The notes under the pieces: generated by a model
Seen by the model: only the letters and a program-made list of their open reading frames with translations
Databases searched by the model: none
Told to the model about the DNA's origin: nothing
Program-made: the position numbers and the translations under genes
Assembly (NCBI GenBank): GCA_029961685.1
Contig: JARWKL010000001.1
Span: 56,012,062-56,076,061 of the forward strand
Direction of reading: 5' to 3'
Length of the DNA: 64,000 bases
Source of the DNA: Aristolochia californica
Lineage: Eukaryota; Streptophyta; Magnoliopsida; Piperales; Aristolochiaceae
Shown here: positions 10,701 through 22,440 of the stretch, in pieces
Layout of the letters: every line of letters starts with the position of its first letter
Position numbering within the stretch: position 1 is the first letter of the stretch

Positions 10701-13700
10701 CTTTTATTCTACTAACCAATGTCCTAATGAAAACATTTTCATTTGTAGAATGAAAATTCAGAACTTCTTTTACCCTATATACATCACTAAGGTACAAATT
10801 AGAAGTAGGATAGTCACTCACTAAAATTATATTAGTGACTACATTAAAAACTTCTAGAATCTCACACCCATTCATTAAGACTTGGCAAACAATCATAAGT
10901 TGGTTCTCTATCTTGAAATCTAGGGAATGCATCTTTGAATTTTAATGTAGAAGACAACATGTCATAAGTGGAGTTCCAACGAGTTGGACAATCAATAATC
11001 ATCCTCTTTTCACCTAGTTGTAGTTGTACAATTTCAGAAAAAGTACGAAATCTAGTCTCAGACAGATTTATGAATTTGGTACTCTCACGCACATTCTCAA
11101 TGATATCCTTAATTTGAACAAGACCATCTTGGACTAATAAGTTCAGAATATGAGCACAACAATGCACATGAAATAACTTCCCACCACAAACCAATTTCTT
11201 TTTTCTTGAAAAATCTTCTTTCAAAACTCTCAGACAAACATTATATGCAGCATTATCAACTGAGATACTAAATACTTTATTTTCGATTTCCCAAACTTTC
11301 AAACACTTGTAAATAGCATCTACTATGTCAACAACACGAAGAAGAGGAACATGCACAAAACTCAAGGCTCGTTTTTGTAACTTCCAATTATTGTCAATAA
11401 AATGCCTAGTAATAACTGTGTATTCAATCTTTTGATTATGGGACTTCCAAAGATCCATGGTAAGACTAATCTTGTTAATCTCTTTTAATAAAATTTTCAA
11501 TCCCTTTTTCTTTGCTTCGTACACCTCCATACACTCCTTAATGGTCTTACAAGACATTTTTTCATAATTCACTTTTGCCATCTTCATTACAAAACTAAAT
11601 CCCTCATTTTCTACTATCATGAATGAATGCTCATGCATAAAAATCCCATGAGCAATGAGTACTCTCATTTTAGCTTGATCATATTTGCTTCCAAAATCCA
11701 TAAAAGGAAGTCTAGATGGACTCTGATCAACATTAGACCCCACTAGTTGAAAGTTTATGATTTTTCGTTTTCTCATTGCCACTTTTCTATTAAGACAAAG
11801 TTTCAAATGTCGACTCATATGTGTGGTCACTCCACTACTATTAGCACTCAAATTGGTTTTACAATGAACACATTGAGCCTTTTTTGTACCATCTATAAGT
11901 GAGACTTCTTTGAATTCCAACCACATATGAGACCTTTTTTGTCTTTTTGAACTATGGGTACTGAAAAAATCCGATCAACAGTGAAAATTGCTAGTTATTC
12001 CTCCTAGTTAAAATTCCTAAGTGCGCACTATCCTAAATCTTGATTCTTGATAATTAAAATGAGGATCCTTTGAAAAAGTTAGTCAGTACCTTCAAGCGAG
12101 TGGTAATTCAGCTTCGAAGCTTTAACCAACAAATTCAAGCAAACAAAAACTTCCACCCTCCACCACCTCAGCCCTGATATCTTCAAGGCTAAAACACCAC
12201 CAAAGCAAAGGCCTTTTTTAATATCTTTCAAGGAGTAGGATAGATTTCTGAAGTACCCCTCCTACTTAGGGGGCGAGGAAATGTTTCCACTTCCACTTAA
12301 AAAAACATTTCTACCACATATTATAGGAACATCAACAACGAGAAGCAACAAATTTAGTGTTCTAATGGAGCTTCTTGTGGCACATGACATACCATGCACA
12401 CCATACAAAGATATGAACCAGAATAATCTTTCTGGTACTCCCTAATCAATACTTCTGCAAGTGCTGAAATGTAAGAACTAAGAAGAAGAGCTGATGCTTG
12501 ATGATCATGATATAAAATGGTTGATGTCTCCTCTGTAATTGAGAGCTCGAAACACAATGCGATTAAACTACAGTCTACAAATTTCTAGCAGTGGTGACTT
12601 CTGAGGATTGTTGAATTGTTTGGCAAACAGTTAAAACGCCCAAGAAAATAATACAGTGGAAAAACAGAAAAATTAACAGAACGGTAAGAGCTAAAAACAA
12701 AAAAATCAACAGTTGGGTGAGAATCATTACCTCTGAGAAATGAGTGGGAAGAAGCTCCTAATACAGCATGAGGCGTTTGTCCATAGCAGTTTTAATGAGA
12801 GATTGAAGATAAATATTGAAATACAGAAGATAAATATGAAAAAAAAAATCATTGTTAGTCTGCTACGTTGGCGACGAAAAAAAAAACCAGAAGATTAAGA
12901 TTAAAAGAACTTGCCTCTGTTCAGTCACTTCCGTCAGCGAGGAAGAATGAAAAATAAGAAAACGAAATCGATCTTCCCCCCAAATCCCTATTTTTGTTCA
13001 ACCGTCGCTTGCCGAACGCCGACTTTCCCTATTCCCCCTGATTCCCGAGAAGTAAGAATGAAAGACGAAGAATTGAAACTCGAAAGTCTCAAAATCTTGA
13101 AGTCTTAAAGAGTCGAAGACACCTCCTGGCTCCCGCCTCCACGTTTAAGAACGAAAGACGAAGAGTCGAAATTTCGATGTCTCGAATTTTGAAGAGTCGA
13201 AACTCGAAGACTCCCGGCTCCCGCCTTTGCGCTCGGGCCCTTGTTAAGTTAATGAGCCGGCTCGTGAGCTTTCGAACCGAACCATGTTCAGTTGAGCTCA
13301 GCTCGTTAACTTAAACGAGCCTGATCTGGATCTCAAACTTGGTTCAAGATCCAGATAAACCGAATCAAACCGAGCCAAGCTCGAGCCGCTCGCGAACCGG
13401 CTTGGTTCGATGCCACCCCTACCACTCAGTTATTTCTTGATGATGAATACCCAATGGAATCTCTGTACCGTCTAAAGCATCTGCAATGGTTCACGTGTGA
13501 AGAGATTCTAATGCCTATATCTCATCCACCAAAGGCCATCCTCCGCCTAGGATGATTCATGGCCTCTTTGAAATGAGTTAAGTTAAAAACAATGACAAAG
13601 CTACATCTTTATGGTAAGGGAGCAAAGGAAACAACAGCTGACAGTGGATGACAAGTCATACACTTTCTTTACAAGTACTAGATCTTACACCTTCCCAAAA

Positions 13701-16700
13701 GTAATGGGAAATCAAGTTCAGAAAGAATATATGTACATGAAGAAGTAGGTGAAAAAATGCGAGACATGGATCTTTGCAACACAGGGATGGCTGAGTGGAA
13801 AGACTGCCATCAGCCGTAGTGGTGATTTGCCAATGTCATCTCATGTGGTTATTTTACAATTTTAATAACTTGATCATCTTCCATAATGATTGGAGGGAGT
13901 GAAGGAGGCATGTCTGGGGTAAGAATTTTACACTAGGAACTGAAGTACGATTATTCTCAAAAAGAGGTAATATCTGGCCTGAAATACATCCACCGTCAGC
14001 ATCCAGATAATAACACGTAGATCCTTGAGGTTCTATACTTTTTACTTAAGACTCTTTACCCCTAGTGGATAGTTGTAAATCATAGATGCTCACCAATTCT
14101 TTCCGTAACTGTAAATCTTCTGAACAGCATTCCTGATAAACTTAAAATAGCTCCATATGAGGTTCATTTCTATTAGTAAGCTACAGGCACCTTACTGTTT
14201 TCTGGCCCACTCATCAGACTTCATTTTCTCTGCAGATGCATGTTGTAGAATCTAACTGATATTACCATGAACTAACTATAAGGTATATACACATATGGAC
14301 CTTTCCCAAAGTAATGATTCTTCCCATTAGTTATGGAGGTAATCTCAATGTTCATTGAGTCATTAGTAGACTGAGTAGCCTAACTCATCAAATTGTCTTT
14401 GTAATCTCAATGGGAACACTTCAATTATTCGCCTTGTCTCCAATGTGGCATTAAAACCTTGTTTTTGTTTTTTAAAAGAAGTGAATAACAGACAATTTGT
14501 AAGATCAAACATTTCTGTAGGGCCAAACAACACTGGACAGAAAATAGGAAAATTTGCTCAGGTCAATTGCTTCTCTCGGTACAGACTTGGACACCTATAT
14601 CAGGATTTTTTAAATCATAGATTAAGTGCACTTCATTAAAGCCCAAAGGCGAACTTGAGCATTACATAGGGGGATCCCTTATAATGAGGGATTAGAGGGT
14701 GACCCCGTCTCTGGCTAAAGAATCAGCAACGCTAATTGTCGACCTATGAACATAAGACTAAATACAGACAACTTACCTAGACAAAGCCTGAATTTCAAAA
14801 CATTGCTGCCAATGATGCCAAGGTGAATCCTTGTTCCCAATCACCAGCTGATGACATATTTGGAGTCAACTTCAACATAAAGCTTCTTTTGAAATTGATC
14901 TCTGAAAATCGTTTAGCCCTTGCCTACGGGCTTGAAGCTCAGCAGAGCTATAGAGTTAGTAGTGCCAAGGGGGGCAGCAAAAAGAGCAAGAACATCAGCA
15001 CTAGAGTTCCAAAAGACACAACCGAAGCGAGAGGGCCCAGGATTGCTAAGAGAAACCGTTGAAGTTGAGTTTGATAGGATTAAGACCAGGTGGAAGCCAT
15101 TCCGCCTGTGGCTTGCATTTTGGCTGGGAAAGTTTAGCCAACTGGGACCAGTCCTTAAAACTCCACTACTCACATCCTCAAAAGGTAGCCAGAGAGCACA
15201 GCCAAGAATCCATCTGAAACGAGATCTTCTCAGAAACCAAGGGGAGGATTTCTAATTGAAGTATAGCTAATTATGTTCCCCCTGAATTCCCCAAGGAACA
15301 TGGAGATTCAAGAACATTTACTTCATCTGAATTGCACCCAAAACACTAGAGGAATGACTACAATATGATCTAAAAAATTAGATCTGTTAGAAAATATATC
15401 CAGGAGTATTTCGGTCATTTTACCACATCAGCGGTTAATTTTCCTTTTGTAATCTTATTCTACATGTTAAATTATATCAGTGGTTCAATTTTCATGTACA
15501 TAGGATGCGTAGTTAGGGAGATATAAGGAGATTAAGGTTTATTAAGTGTATAAGGGCATTTTTGTAATTTGTAACTCAAAACACTTATTTAAGGAGTCTG
15601 GGAATTCGTGCACAGTTCCCAACTTCTCATTTTCTCCTCTTCCTTTACCCAAATCTTGATTTTTACAAGATCAAAATGAAAAAGAAGAAGAATCTATGGT
15701 AGCAAATTGTCAGCCTGTATATGTTGGTATTTTACAAACTTAGTAATGTTAGCCTTTTAAACTGTGGCTGTTAATTTGACATGAACATCATTAAAATTTC
15801 GTTGATTCAGGTCCTCTTTTTTCTAATTTTTATTATTTTAGGACCTCTCTCTCTCTCTCTATCAAAATAGAAAAAATGCCGAAAATCAGAAATAAAAGAA
15901 TGAAACTATATACACACTAGTTAGAGTATCTCTCAGTCAAGGTCTGAAAGTTACACGCTAGTAAGAGAATCAGGAGTAGTGTTCGCAGGACTCTCTTTCT
16001 CTGCATTTTTATATGCTGAGTCTGTTTTTGTGAAACTGGCTTGTGATTGGGCATAACTGTGACACTTCTTGATGACTGTAGAAACTCTGTTTTCTATTTT
16101 AACAATTTTACTCGTGTTGTTTGTTGTCTTAGGATGTCCTACAATGCTGAGTCTATTGACGTTGTTGGGGCAGTATTTTATTCAATCATGAAGTTAGCTT
16201 TAGAAGCTCCCCAGAATAGCAATGGTAAGGTTTCATCTGTTTTCTTTGATTTTCTGCTGCATGGTATTGCTTTGAATTTTTCTTTTTGGATACTCAGAAA
16301 AAGTCCTAGGAGCTTTAAACCACTGCTTTACAACTTGTCTAGTTTGATCCTATAATAACCTTTATCTTAGACTGGAGGACCTATATTAAGAACTTAAATA
16401 TAATATTTGGAAGTATTGTTCTCCATGGAAAGCACTAGTTTAAATACTCTTGTAAGGTTACTTGGTGAGTGTTTGAAAACACAGGAAATCACTAGTCACC
16501 CTCATCACGGATATGACCAGCAAATCTGTCCCAGAAAATCTCCAAACCTTGCCTCATTGTTTTTCAATGTTTATGGTTGAGATAATCGATAAAAATGGAA
16601 ATGAGAGATTACTGTAGTTTTGATGCAACCTATGTTTTACGTCTAAAATGAAGAAGGCCATTTGTCATGTAGTCCTGTTGGAAGCTACATTATTCTGTAA

Positions 16701-18466
16701 GATTTGTGGAATATGGTGAAGGATCCTTGCCTGTAGTTGTTAGTGGGTGAAAACATGCTGAGACACTTTTACTGGTTCACCATCCCTTTGCCACTTCTAA
16801 ATTTCAAGATGGCTATCCTTGTTGCTCCTTTTATTTCATGCATAGTTCCATTCTTTAGTACTGGTATATATAAACAATAGAACTCACAAGTTTGACTCTG
16901 TATTGAACTACTATCTCAGGAGAACTGTTTCTCAATGTAAGGAATGTGCTCAGCAGATGGAAGGGCCTTTTGAAGCATTTCTGTCAAGATATGGATGATA
17001 AGGTTTGTCACGAGTCTTACAACTAGTGGTTATGGGTTCCTATCTCATTGTTTTTTTCTGCTATAGATTGTGTTTTTGAGTTCTAAGTGCCCTAAACTAG
17101 TCAATTCTTAATCAATTTGAACTACTCTTATCATCAGATGCCCCCTGCTTAGCTATTTAAATTCCATTCCTTGTTTTATTTATCAAATGTTTCTAATTGA
17201 CTTTTTTTTTCACTCATGGGGTGAATTCGTCATTCCCCTTTCACCATTCAAAGAAAAAAAGAATTCTTCATTTCCTTTCTTTTCTTCAGTTCTATATTTA
17301 TTTTGGTATAGTTCATCTCAGTTTCTTATCATTGTGTATAGTTACAGTTGAAGAAGAAGAGTATTTGTGTAATTATCTCAACTCAAGTATTAGGATGGAA
17401 ACTACTACTGTCAGGATCCTGTCTGCAATAAGGAATTAAAATCTTTTTTTCATTGGCCTTTTCTGTACTTATTGATCATTGGCATTTTGAGTAGTATATA
17501 GTTTCACATGATTTGACATTTTGAAGTCGGTAAGTTGGATACACAATTTCTTTCCTTTTTTTTCTTTTTCGTTTTTTTGTTTCATTTTACCCTGATCTAG
17601 GTATTCTTGCTTTTCTGGTTTTCCAGGTTGAAATTATAATGAAGCTTGAAGAGATGAGCTCGGAGTCTGCCAAAGAGTTTTCTCCATTATTTTCAAAGGT
17701 ATGTCGAACACGTGGTGGAAATTACTTCAAAATTTAATCCCTCTCACACACACAATCATCAGCTAGATCTATCAATCAACAAAAACTTTACTAGGATCAT
17801 CAATGTTAACAATGATGTCTTTAATACACATTTACTATTTAATCAAGGTTTACCAAGAATCAACAATAATATATCCTAATTTTTGTATTCTTTTAGTGCT
17901 TTTTGTGCAGAATTTCAATTGGTTCCTTTAAATCCCGAATCCCTTTTTTTTTTTTTTTTCTTTTATGGTATTGAATTGAATTGAATTGGAGTTTATTGTT
18001 GCTCTCATTCACAGATTCTAGAAGAGTTGTATGACCAGGAAATTGTAACAGAACCTGCTATCTTGTCCTGGGCTTCTGAGAAAGCGGGAGCAGATGAATC
18101 AGACAAGATCTTTCTTAAGCAATCAGCAACTTTTATCCAGGTACGAGTAGTGATCTGTATTTATGATTATTTGCCATATATAACTAATTAGGAGGAAAGT
18201 TTCCATTGTAGAAAAATATTTGGTGCTAGAGAGCTGCAAACTCTTTGGCAAACTTTCTAGCAAGCTCTTGTATTCAACACCATGCCTTCTAGGGGCAATT
18301 CTTATATTTGGGTTCTGCATTATTTGAAACTTCTGTTGTTTTTATAAGATCTTCTCAATTAAAGATAATATACCTATTTAGAGCTGAATGCCTTATTTGT
18401 ATGTGGAATATGGGTGTGCAGTGGCTGAAGGAAGCAGAGGAGGAGTCCAGTGACGAAAATGAGTGA
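4745..18466 (+). CDS. eIF2B5: Translation initiation factor eIF2B epsilon subunit, C-terminal part (9 exons)
   Basis: This is the catalytic subunit of the cytosolic guanine nucleotide exchange factor that recharges eIF2 with GTP. Exons: 4745-4821, 4948-4974, 7377-7634, 7716-7798, 16133-16224, 16920-17002, 17627-17698, 18015-18140, 18422-18466 (TGA). All have AG acceptors and GT donors, and phases agree throughout, giving 286 residues here. The third exon has the family motif CYVWS...EEWKQSIAP followed by an acidic linker ending FEKE; exon 4 continues VEATFLRAV. Exons 5-9 code the W2/HEAT domain (SLRMSYNAESID, LSRWKGLLK, SAKEFSPLF, ILSWASEKAGADESDK, ATFIQWLKEAEEE), ending in the acidic-aromatic tail that contacts eIF2. 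The nucleotidyltransferase-like and hexapeptide-repeat parts, over half the usual 700-plus residues, must lie left of the window. The first two exons listed are the least certain because that linker is poorly conserved. Introns contain many transposons; the 8.3-kb intron is 7799-16132. Confidence 0.88.
5560..7185 (+). pseudogene. Ty1-copia remnant in an eIF2B epsilon intron
   Basis: Decayed copia polyprotein on the + strand. From about 5690 it reads as the start of RT (VKYKPNGSIGHSKARLVAKGY, with a stop after it). Positions 5985-6371 cover the middle of RT (FLGIEVARSKAG, KPVETPMEV) and 6486-6923 the RNase H part (LRYLKGAL, KTEYRAMTHIVSDLMW, CDNQAAI, RTKHIEVDYHFI). The VDD catalytic motif reads YVGN, so RT is inactive, and several stops and frameshifts separate the pieces. 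The tail from about 6940 to 7185 resembles the solo LTR at 15385-15667 and ends in TTTTACA, so it is taken as this element's 3' LTR. The 5' half is missing. Confidence 0.85.
8507..8833 (+). mobile_element. 5'-truncated LINE insertion with 17-bp target duplication
   Basis: The sequence AACTTACAACTTCGATT at 8490-8506 is repeated exactly at 8834-8850, framing a 327-bp insert that ends in an A-run. Within it, 8550-8756 codes the LINE RNase H end: VEGDSKTVISWCSK, LPWRHWPI, then LVPRSANSLADKLAKFG and a stop. The exact 17-bp duplication, A-tail and 5' truncation are the hallmarks of target-primed reverse transcription. The identity of the duplication indicates a younger insertion than the other LINE pieces here. 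A run of 13 C follows the stop codon region at about 8766. Confidence 0.92.
9518..13421 (-). mobile_element. Complete hAT transposon (copy 1) with TIRs and 8-bp target duplication
   Basis: The 3904-bp element is flanked by the 8-bp direct repeat CCACTCAG (9510-9517 and 13422-13429). Its ends are inverted: TAGGGGTGGCATTGAATC on the left, and TAGGGGTGGCATCGAACC as the reverse complement of the right. An 8-bp duplication with short TIRs and a transposase with a BED finger and hAT C-terminal dimerisation region place it in the hAT superfamily. Both subterminal regions (about 9530-9660 and 13250-13410) are full of GAGCTCGAACTCGGCTCGA-like short repeats on both strands, the usual transposase-binding zones. 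It sits antisense to the host gene in the 8.3-kb intron. The 5' leader (12900-13250) is GC- and GAAGTCTCGAA-rich. Confidence 0.93.
10143..11926 (-). pseudogene. hAT transposase, broken in the C-terminal third
   Basis: The longest piece, 10862-11926 (354 residues), starts with a BED-type zinc finger (CVHC then HMSRHLKLC). It continues with the first catalytic region (SLTMDLWKS), the second (FSISVDNAAYN), HCCAHILNLLVQDGL and CPTRWNSTYDML. It stops at NEWV where the family normally runs on. The continuation lies in other frames: 10612-10932 (NFHSTNENVF), 10413-10694 (VLDPRVKLRLIE), and 10143-10367 with the dimerisation motif PISIVASESTFSAGGRVIDPNRSSL, split by stops and frameshifts. So the transposase is probably inactive, although the damage is limited to a few sites. 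The start at 11926 is the first Met before the finger. Confidence 0.88.
13430..14606. other. Intron sequence without recognised features
   Basis: Part of the large eIF2B epsilon intron. I see no convincing coding region, tRNA, or element end. A tRNA-like A box at about 13785-13797 has no matching B box. Confidence 0.5.
14607..15290 (-). mobile_element. LINE RNase H fragment (minus)
   Basis: On the minus strand this stretch carries the start of the RNase H domain (SLSNPGPSRFGCVFWNSSADVLALFAAPL, from about 15070 down to 14980) and the following AL/AEL region. It ends in a 3' tail rich in A after about 14640. It matches the RNase H of the long LINE at 54050 in layout, including the GGATTAGAGGGTGACC-type segment near 14690. 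Frames are shifted, and the copy is a 5'-truncated relic within the eIF2B epsilon intron. Confidence 0.75.
15385..15667 (+). mobile_element. Solo copia LTR with 5-bp target duplication
   Basis: A 283-bp block starts TGTTAG, ends TTTTTACA and is flanked by AGATC on both sides (15380-15384 and 15668-15672). Internal blocks (TTCAATTTTCATGT, GGAGATATAAGG, GGCATT..TGTAATTT) match the LTR end of the copia remnant near 6960-7060 in the same order, showing it is an LTR of a related element. A lone LTR with intact duplication is the product of LTR-LTR recombination. It lies in the 8.3-kb eIF2B epsilon intron. Confidence 0.85.
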
Positions 18467-18960
18467 TAGAGTTGCTCTACTCCAGTATTATATTTACCCG
18501 AAGTTGATGGATATTTGTCTGGCACTTCTTCATCAAACGTACTTTCTGGTTCATGGACCATCCACTCCCCAAGAACTTGATGTGAACTTTGTCTGACAAA
18601 GTGGGTTTGAGCTGCGCAGGACTGAAGAGGGTGTAGCTCGGACTGGAGTTTGGTGCAGTTTCTATTTACACCCTGGAAACGAAGCACAGCTGCTTAATCT
18701 TGAAAACATCTCATCTCGGGGTTTTTCAGGATTTTGAATCTGAATATGGTACCGGGTGGCTAAACTATATAATTTTGTGAGGAAATTTTTTTGTAAGTCG
18801 ATGTGGTTGAAATGCTGTAAATTCAGGAAAAATGAGCTTCCCCTATAGCTTGGAAGCTTTGGTTTTGTATGCTTTGTACAATGATTTGATACGGAGTTTT
18901 TGAGTCACTGATGAATAACAGAATTTCCCATTGCATTCCCAGTTTGAATAAATAATCTCG
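18467..18960 (+). other. 3' untranslated region of eIF2B epsilon
   Basis: Non-coding sequence after the eIF2B epsilon stop. A canonical AATAAA at 18947-18952 is a reasonable poly(A) signal; the true cleavage site is not determinable here. Confidence 0.5.
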
Positions 18961-19327
18961 AGGGTGAGATTGAAATTTTATACATTAGGGTCGAATTTTA
19001 CTTTTCTGAGAGAATTATTTGGAATCTGCCACGAAGAGATTGAAATTGGGACTTTGCTCCTGGTGAGATTTGATTTATTGAAAATGGAAAAAGTGAGAGC
19101 ATCGTAAACAGATAAACTGTATTCGTTTTATTTTAATGAGATCCTCTTACATATGACCCTTTTTTTAAAAAAAAAAAAAAGAATCTTAACCCTGTTCACA
19201 GTGATTTAAGGTTGCGGGCTTCCACGTTGTTCACACTGGTTCAAGGTTACCCGCTTAGAACGAGTAAAAAACCCTCGAAATAGCGCAGTTCCTTATCCGG
19301 AAGTGCGGAACCGTGCGTGCGCAGGCA

Positions 19328-20225
19328 ATGGCGGCAACCAATGTTGTTCCATTCGCTCAATCGCCTTCATCTTTCCCTTCTCAGAAGCTCCCCTGCAATT
19401 CGCTCTATAATGCCTCGGGATCTCTCAAGCTCAAACCGTCGTCTTCTGTGAAATTTTCGTCTGTTTTGAAGATAAGATCGAGACCAACGAGGAGGGAAGT
19501 GAGAGTAGCAACAGCAGCAGCTGAAGCGGTCGAAGAGAGCTCCGAAGTCTCAGAAGTATCCGAGCCCGAAGAAGTAAAGGAGGCCTTTTCTTTTCATTTC
19601 TTTACTTTATATTACTTATTGCGTTATAGCTCTCAAATGCAATTTATCTTCTATTGTTCTTTGTTCTCTTCACCCCTCTACCCGGCGGGCTTCACAGTTT
19701 CGATGTGGCAGACTCAACATTCCATCAGCCGTCACTGACTTAGTGTTTTCCGTTCTTACATTCATACTCTTTGAATCTGTTTCTATTTTTTTTTCCGGAT
19801 TATTGGATTATTATTTCTGTTCCTTGCAAGTTTCGCTTTTCTTTTCACTGACTTTAGGGTTTTAAACGAAATCTGGTTATTGTGGCATACCTATCTGGGT
19901 GTTCATCTTGGACTTCAATATCCTGTTTTCGTTAAATCTGCAGAAGCTTGGAGTAGTTGTGAAGCCAATGGAGAAACCAAGGCTTGTTTTGAAGTTCATA
20001 TGGATGGAGAAAAATATTGGTCTCGCACTAGACCAAGTTATACCTGGTCATGGAACAGTCCCGCTAAGTCCTTACTACTTTTGGCCCAGAAAAGATGCAT
20101 GGGAAGAGCTTAAGTCCAAGCTCGAGAGCAAGCCATGGATTTCTCAGAAGCGGATGATCGTCCTTCTCAATCAGGCTACTGACATAATTAACTTGTGGCA
20201 GCAGAGTGGCGGAAACTTGACGTAA
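19328..20225 (+). CDS. PSRP3: Plastid-specific 30S ribosomal protein 3 (PSRP3, Ycf65-like)
   Basis: Two exons, 19328-19573 and 19944-20225, with a 370-bp phase-0 intron (GT/AG), code 175 residues, the usual size of plant PSRP3. The first about 65 residues are Ser/Arg-rich and low in acid, a chloroplast transit peptide; an Ala/Glu-rich linker follows. The conserved domain is entirely in exon 2: [55 protein letters not shown] and [12 protein letters not shown]. The protein is a component of the chloroplast small ribosomal subunit, homologous to Ycf65 encoded in some algal plastids and cyanobacteria. The ATG at 19328 was chosen because the frame upstream has no other ATG. It lies about 860 bp after the eIF2B epsilon stop in the same orientation, with its own leader. 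Confidence 0.95.
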
Positions 20226-22440
20226 ATATATCGTTATTTGTCGATTTTCTAATTTAATCTGTGACAGTTTATCCTTATTGTAACATAGTTTCTGTTGTTG
20301 TAACTTTAGATTAGTTTCAGGTTTGCTTGTATTTAATTTCTCCAGTCAAAATTGCATTTTCTCTGAGTTACCTTTCAGAAAGAATTCTGATTTGGAACAT
20401 AGGTATTTGCTTATGTAATGGTCAATCCTGACTCTTTTGCCTTTCTGGGCTTGGGGTTCACAGCTATATGCACACTCATGATTATAGAATGAACATAATG
20501 TAGCAACAGGAGGAAATGCTTATAAAAGTAAGAAAAGAAAACCGCATTCCTTCTTGAGAGCAATCCCATACTAATCTGTGATTTTCATTTGTTTATTTAC
20601 TTATTTTTGGATGGGACAGTCTGTGAGGAATTTGCTTCTTTGTTTGGAGCCAATATGGTGTTTCTTAACTTTAGGGATCATTGTAAAATTCACTGTCTTG
20701 ATCTTTGGCATTTCACCCCAAATCACTTATGAAAATGCTAGGCTGGGCGATCAAGCCCAAAGGGAAGCTTTTATCTCCATTGAAAAGTAGAAGGCTCTTC
20801 ATTTAGGTAAACATTGGCTAACATTTAATTTAATTTATTCATCTAAATTTGGATTCTATTTGGGTGATCTATTTTTCATCTTGCTTAATAAGATTAAATT
20901 TTGGATTATGATGAGTAGGCTATAAGAGCTCACTTGAGTGGAGCTGCAGAAGCACATTGAATAATGTCAGCCTGAAATTTATTTCTGAGATTAAGAAGTG
21001 AGAGACTAACAGTAGCATTATCATTTGGGTAATTTCATGCTTCTGATTTGCTGCTTCCTTTTGTTCTTGAGCTTATCTCCATCACTTTCTTTCTTTCCGA
21101 TCATTTTTTTAATGGAATTGCTGACCCTATTAGAATTTCTTCTACCCTTTTTTTTTTTATACCAAAAGTGGGTGCCAACTAGTTGCATTTTGTTTCTGTG
21201 GATCAACTGCTTTCACTCCTGACTCCTTGCAAAATTGCCACTTCAGCACAGCTACTTGTTATTTTCTGTTTTTTCCTCTTTCATGTAAAGCTTGAGTACT
21301 TGTGAATCTTTGATTTCATGCAAGATTATTTACTATGAGATGCTCAACAAAATGAATATTGATGATTTGGATCGAGTCTTTTCTAGTATGCTTGTAGAAT
21401 TTTTGTTAGTCATAGTAGCATTTCAACAATCTTTCCTGATGGAAGAATTAGTGTTTTGTTCATACCCAATTGAATCCACAAAAGGCAAAAAAAATCAAAC
21501 CTTTTGTGGAGTGAGATCCTCCAACCTTTCGATTTCATTGGTAAACAAACTCGGATTAGTTTGATAGACTCGGCTGCAAGCTAAGTGTTGCTACCTCAAT
21601 TCCCTTTCTGGACAGGTGATTGATGGCAACCTAGGGGCAGCTGGATGTAAGATGAGTTCTTTGGTTGACCTACACTGCTTCTGTACTTTTTTTTTTTTTT
21701 CTCTTTTTCATTAAAGGAATCCTTAAACCTGCTCGAAGGGAACCAGTGCCTGATCGAAGGGAGCCTGCCGCCTGTGAGGACTGTTTTCAATCAAAAGGAG
21801 ATGAGAAATAAGTGATTAGTACTCTAGTAACGAGGTCAGACTCTTCTCCTGGAGCTGCACTTTCTTCCTTGTTGGTGAGTGACAAATTCAGCCATTTATA
21901 GGCGTCTTCTTGGCTCCTGTTTCTCAATTGATTGTCCTTGCAAGAAATTCATCTAATTCACATGCAGGGGTATTTATATGTTCGTTTTGCTCCGCGATGG
22001 TCTTCTTGTCAGTGTAGTGTTGAGGCCATGGTTAAAAGGTTCTCGAAAAGTTCGAAAAAACAATCACAGATTCAGATTGGGGAAAGGTATCGCCTGGTTA
22101 CCCTTAGTACTTGGATCGCTTCTACGAGCGTATAGATGCAAGGAAATAATGCCACTTCAACTTGCAACAGCTATTCAAGGTTAATTCTAATGCAGGGTTT
22201 CTCATCGTCACCACCAACTATATTATTTAAACCCTAAACCCTAAAGAAACTTGTTTTATCTGTGTTTTCTCTCCAAATTGTTTTTGTCGACCTATAATGA
22301 GTCCATTGTCTCCATGGTTTCTCCTCTTACATGCCTTGACCTCCTGTGTGTGTTTAATGGCACCTCTGTTGGACCAATCTCTAATACCAAATTCTTAATT
22401 GACGATTCCTAACTGAAAACTTCCTTAAGGGCCTGGTTGT
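20226..22440. other. Intergenic region after PSRP3
   Basis: The first part is PSRP3 3' UTR. The rest has no recognised gene. Two stretches look faintly coding, 21720-21810 (an Arg/Pro/Glu-rich frame) and 21970-22135, but neither has recognisable homology or a supported start. Confidence 0.4.
22229..22245. promoter_or_regulatory. Double telo-box-like motif
   Basis: AAACCCTAAACCCTAAA contains two overlapping AAACCCTAA telo boxes, an element common near start sites of plant translation and growth genes. It lies about 740 bp upstream of the ORP pseudogene start and may be a remnant of its promoter. Chance or interstitial telomere-like sequence cannot be excluded. Confidence 0.35.

Noticed and set aside
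13780..13860. tRNA-like A box (GATGGCTGAGTGG)
   Set aside because: No B box or cloverleaf arms follow; the stretch does not fold as a tRNA.
18355..18687. Minus-strand frame of 110 codons
   Set aside because: Antisense shadow of the last eIF2B epsilon exon and 3' UTR.
21970..22184. Two overlapping short frames that look faintly basic and protein-like
   Set aside because: No recognisable family and no supported exon structure.
22229..22245. Interstitial telomere
   Set aside because: Only about two units of AAACCCT; better seen as telo-box motifs.
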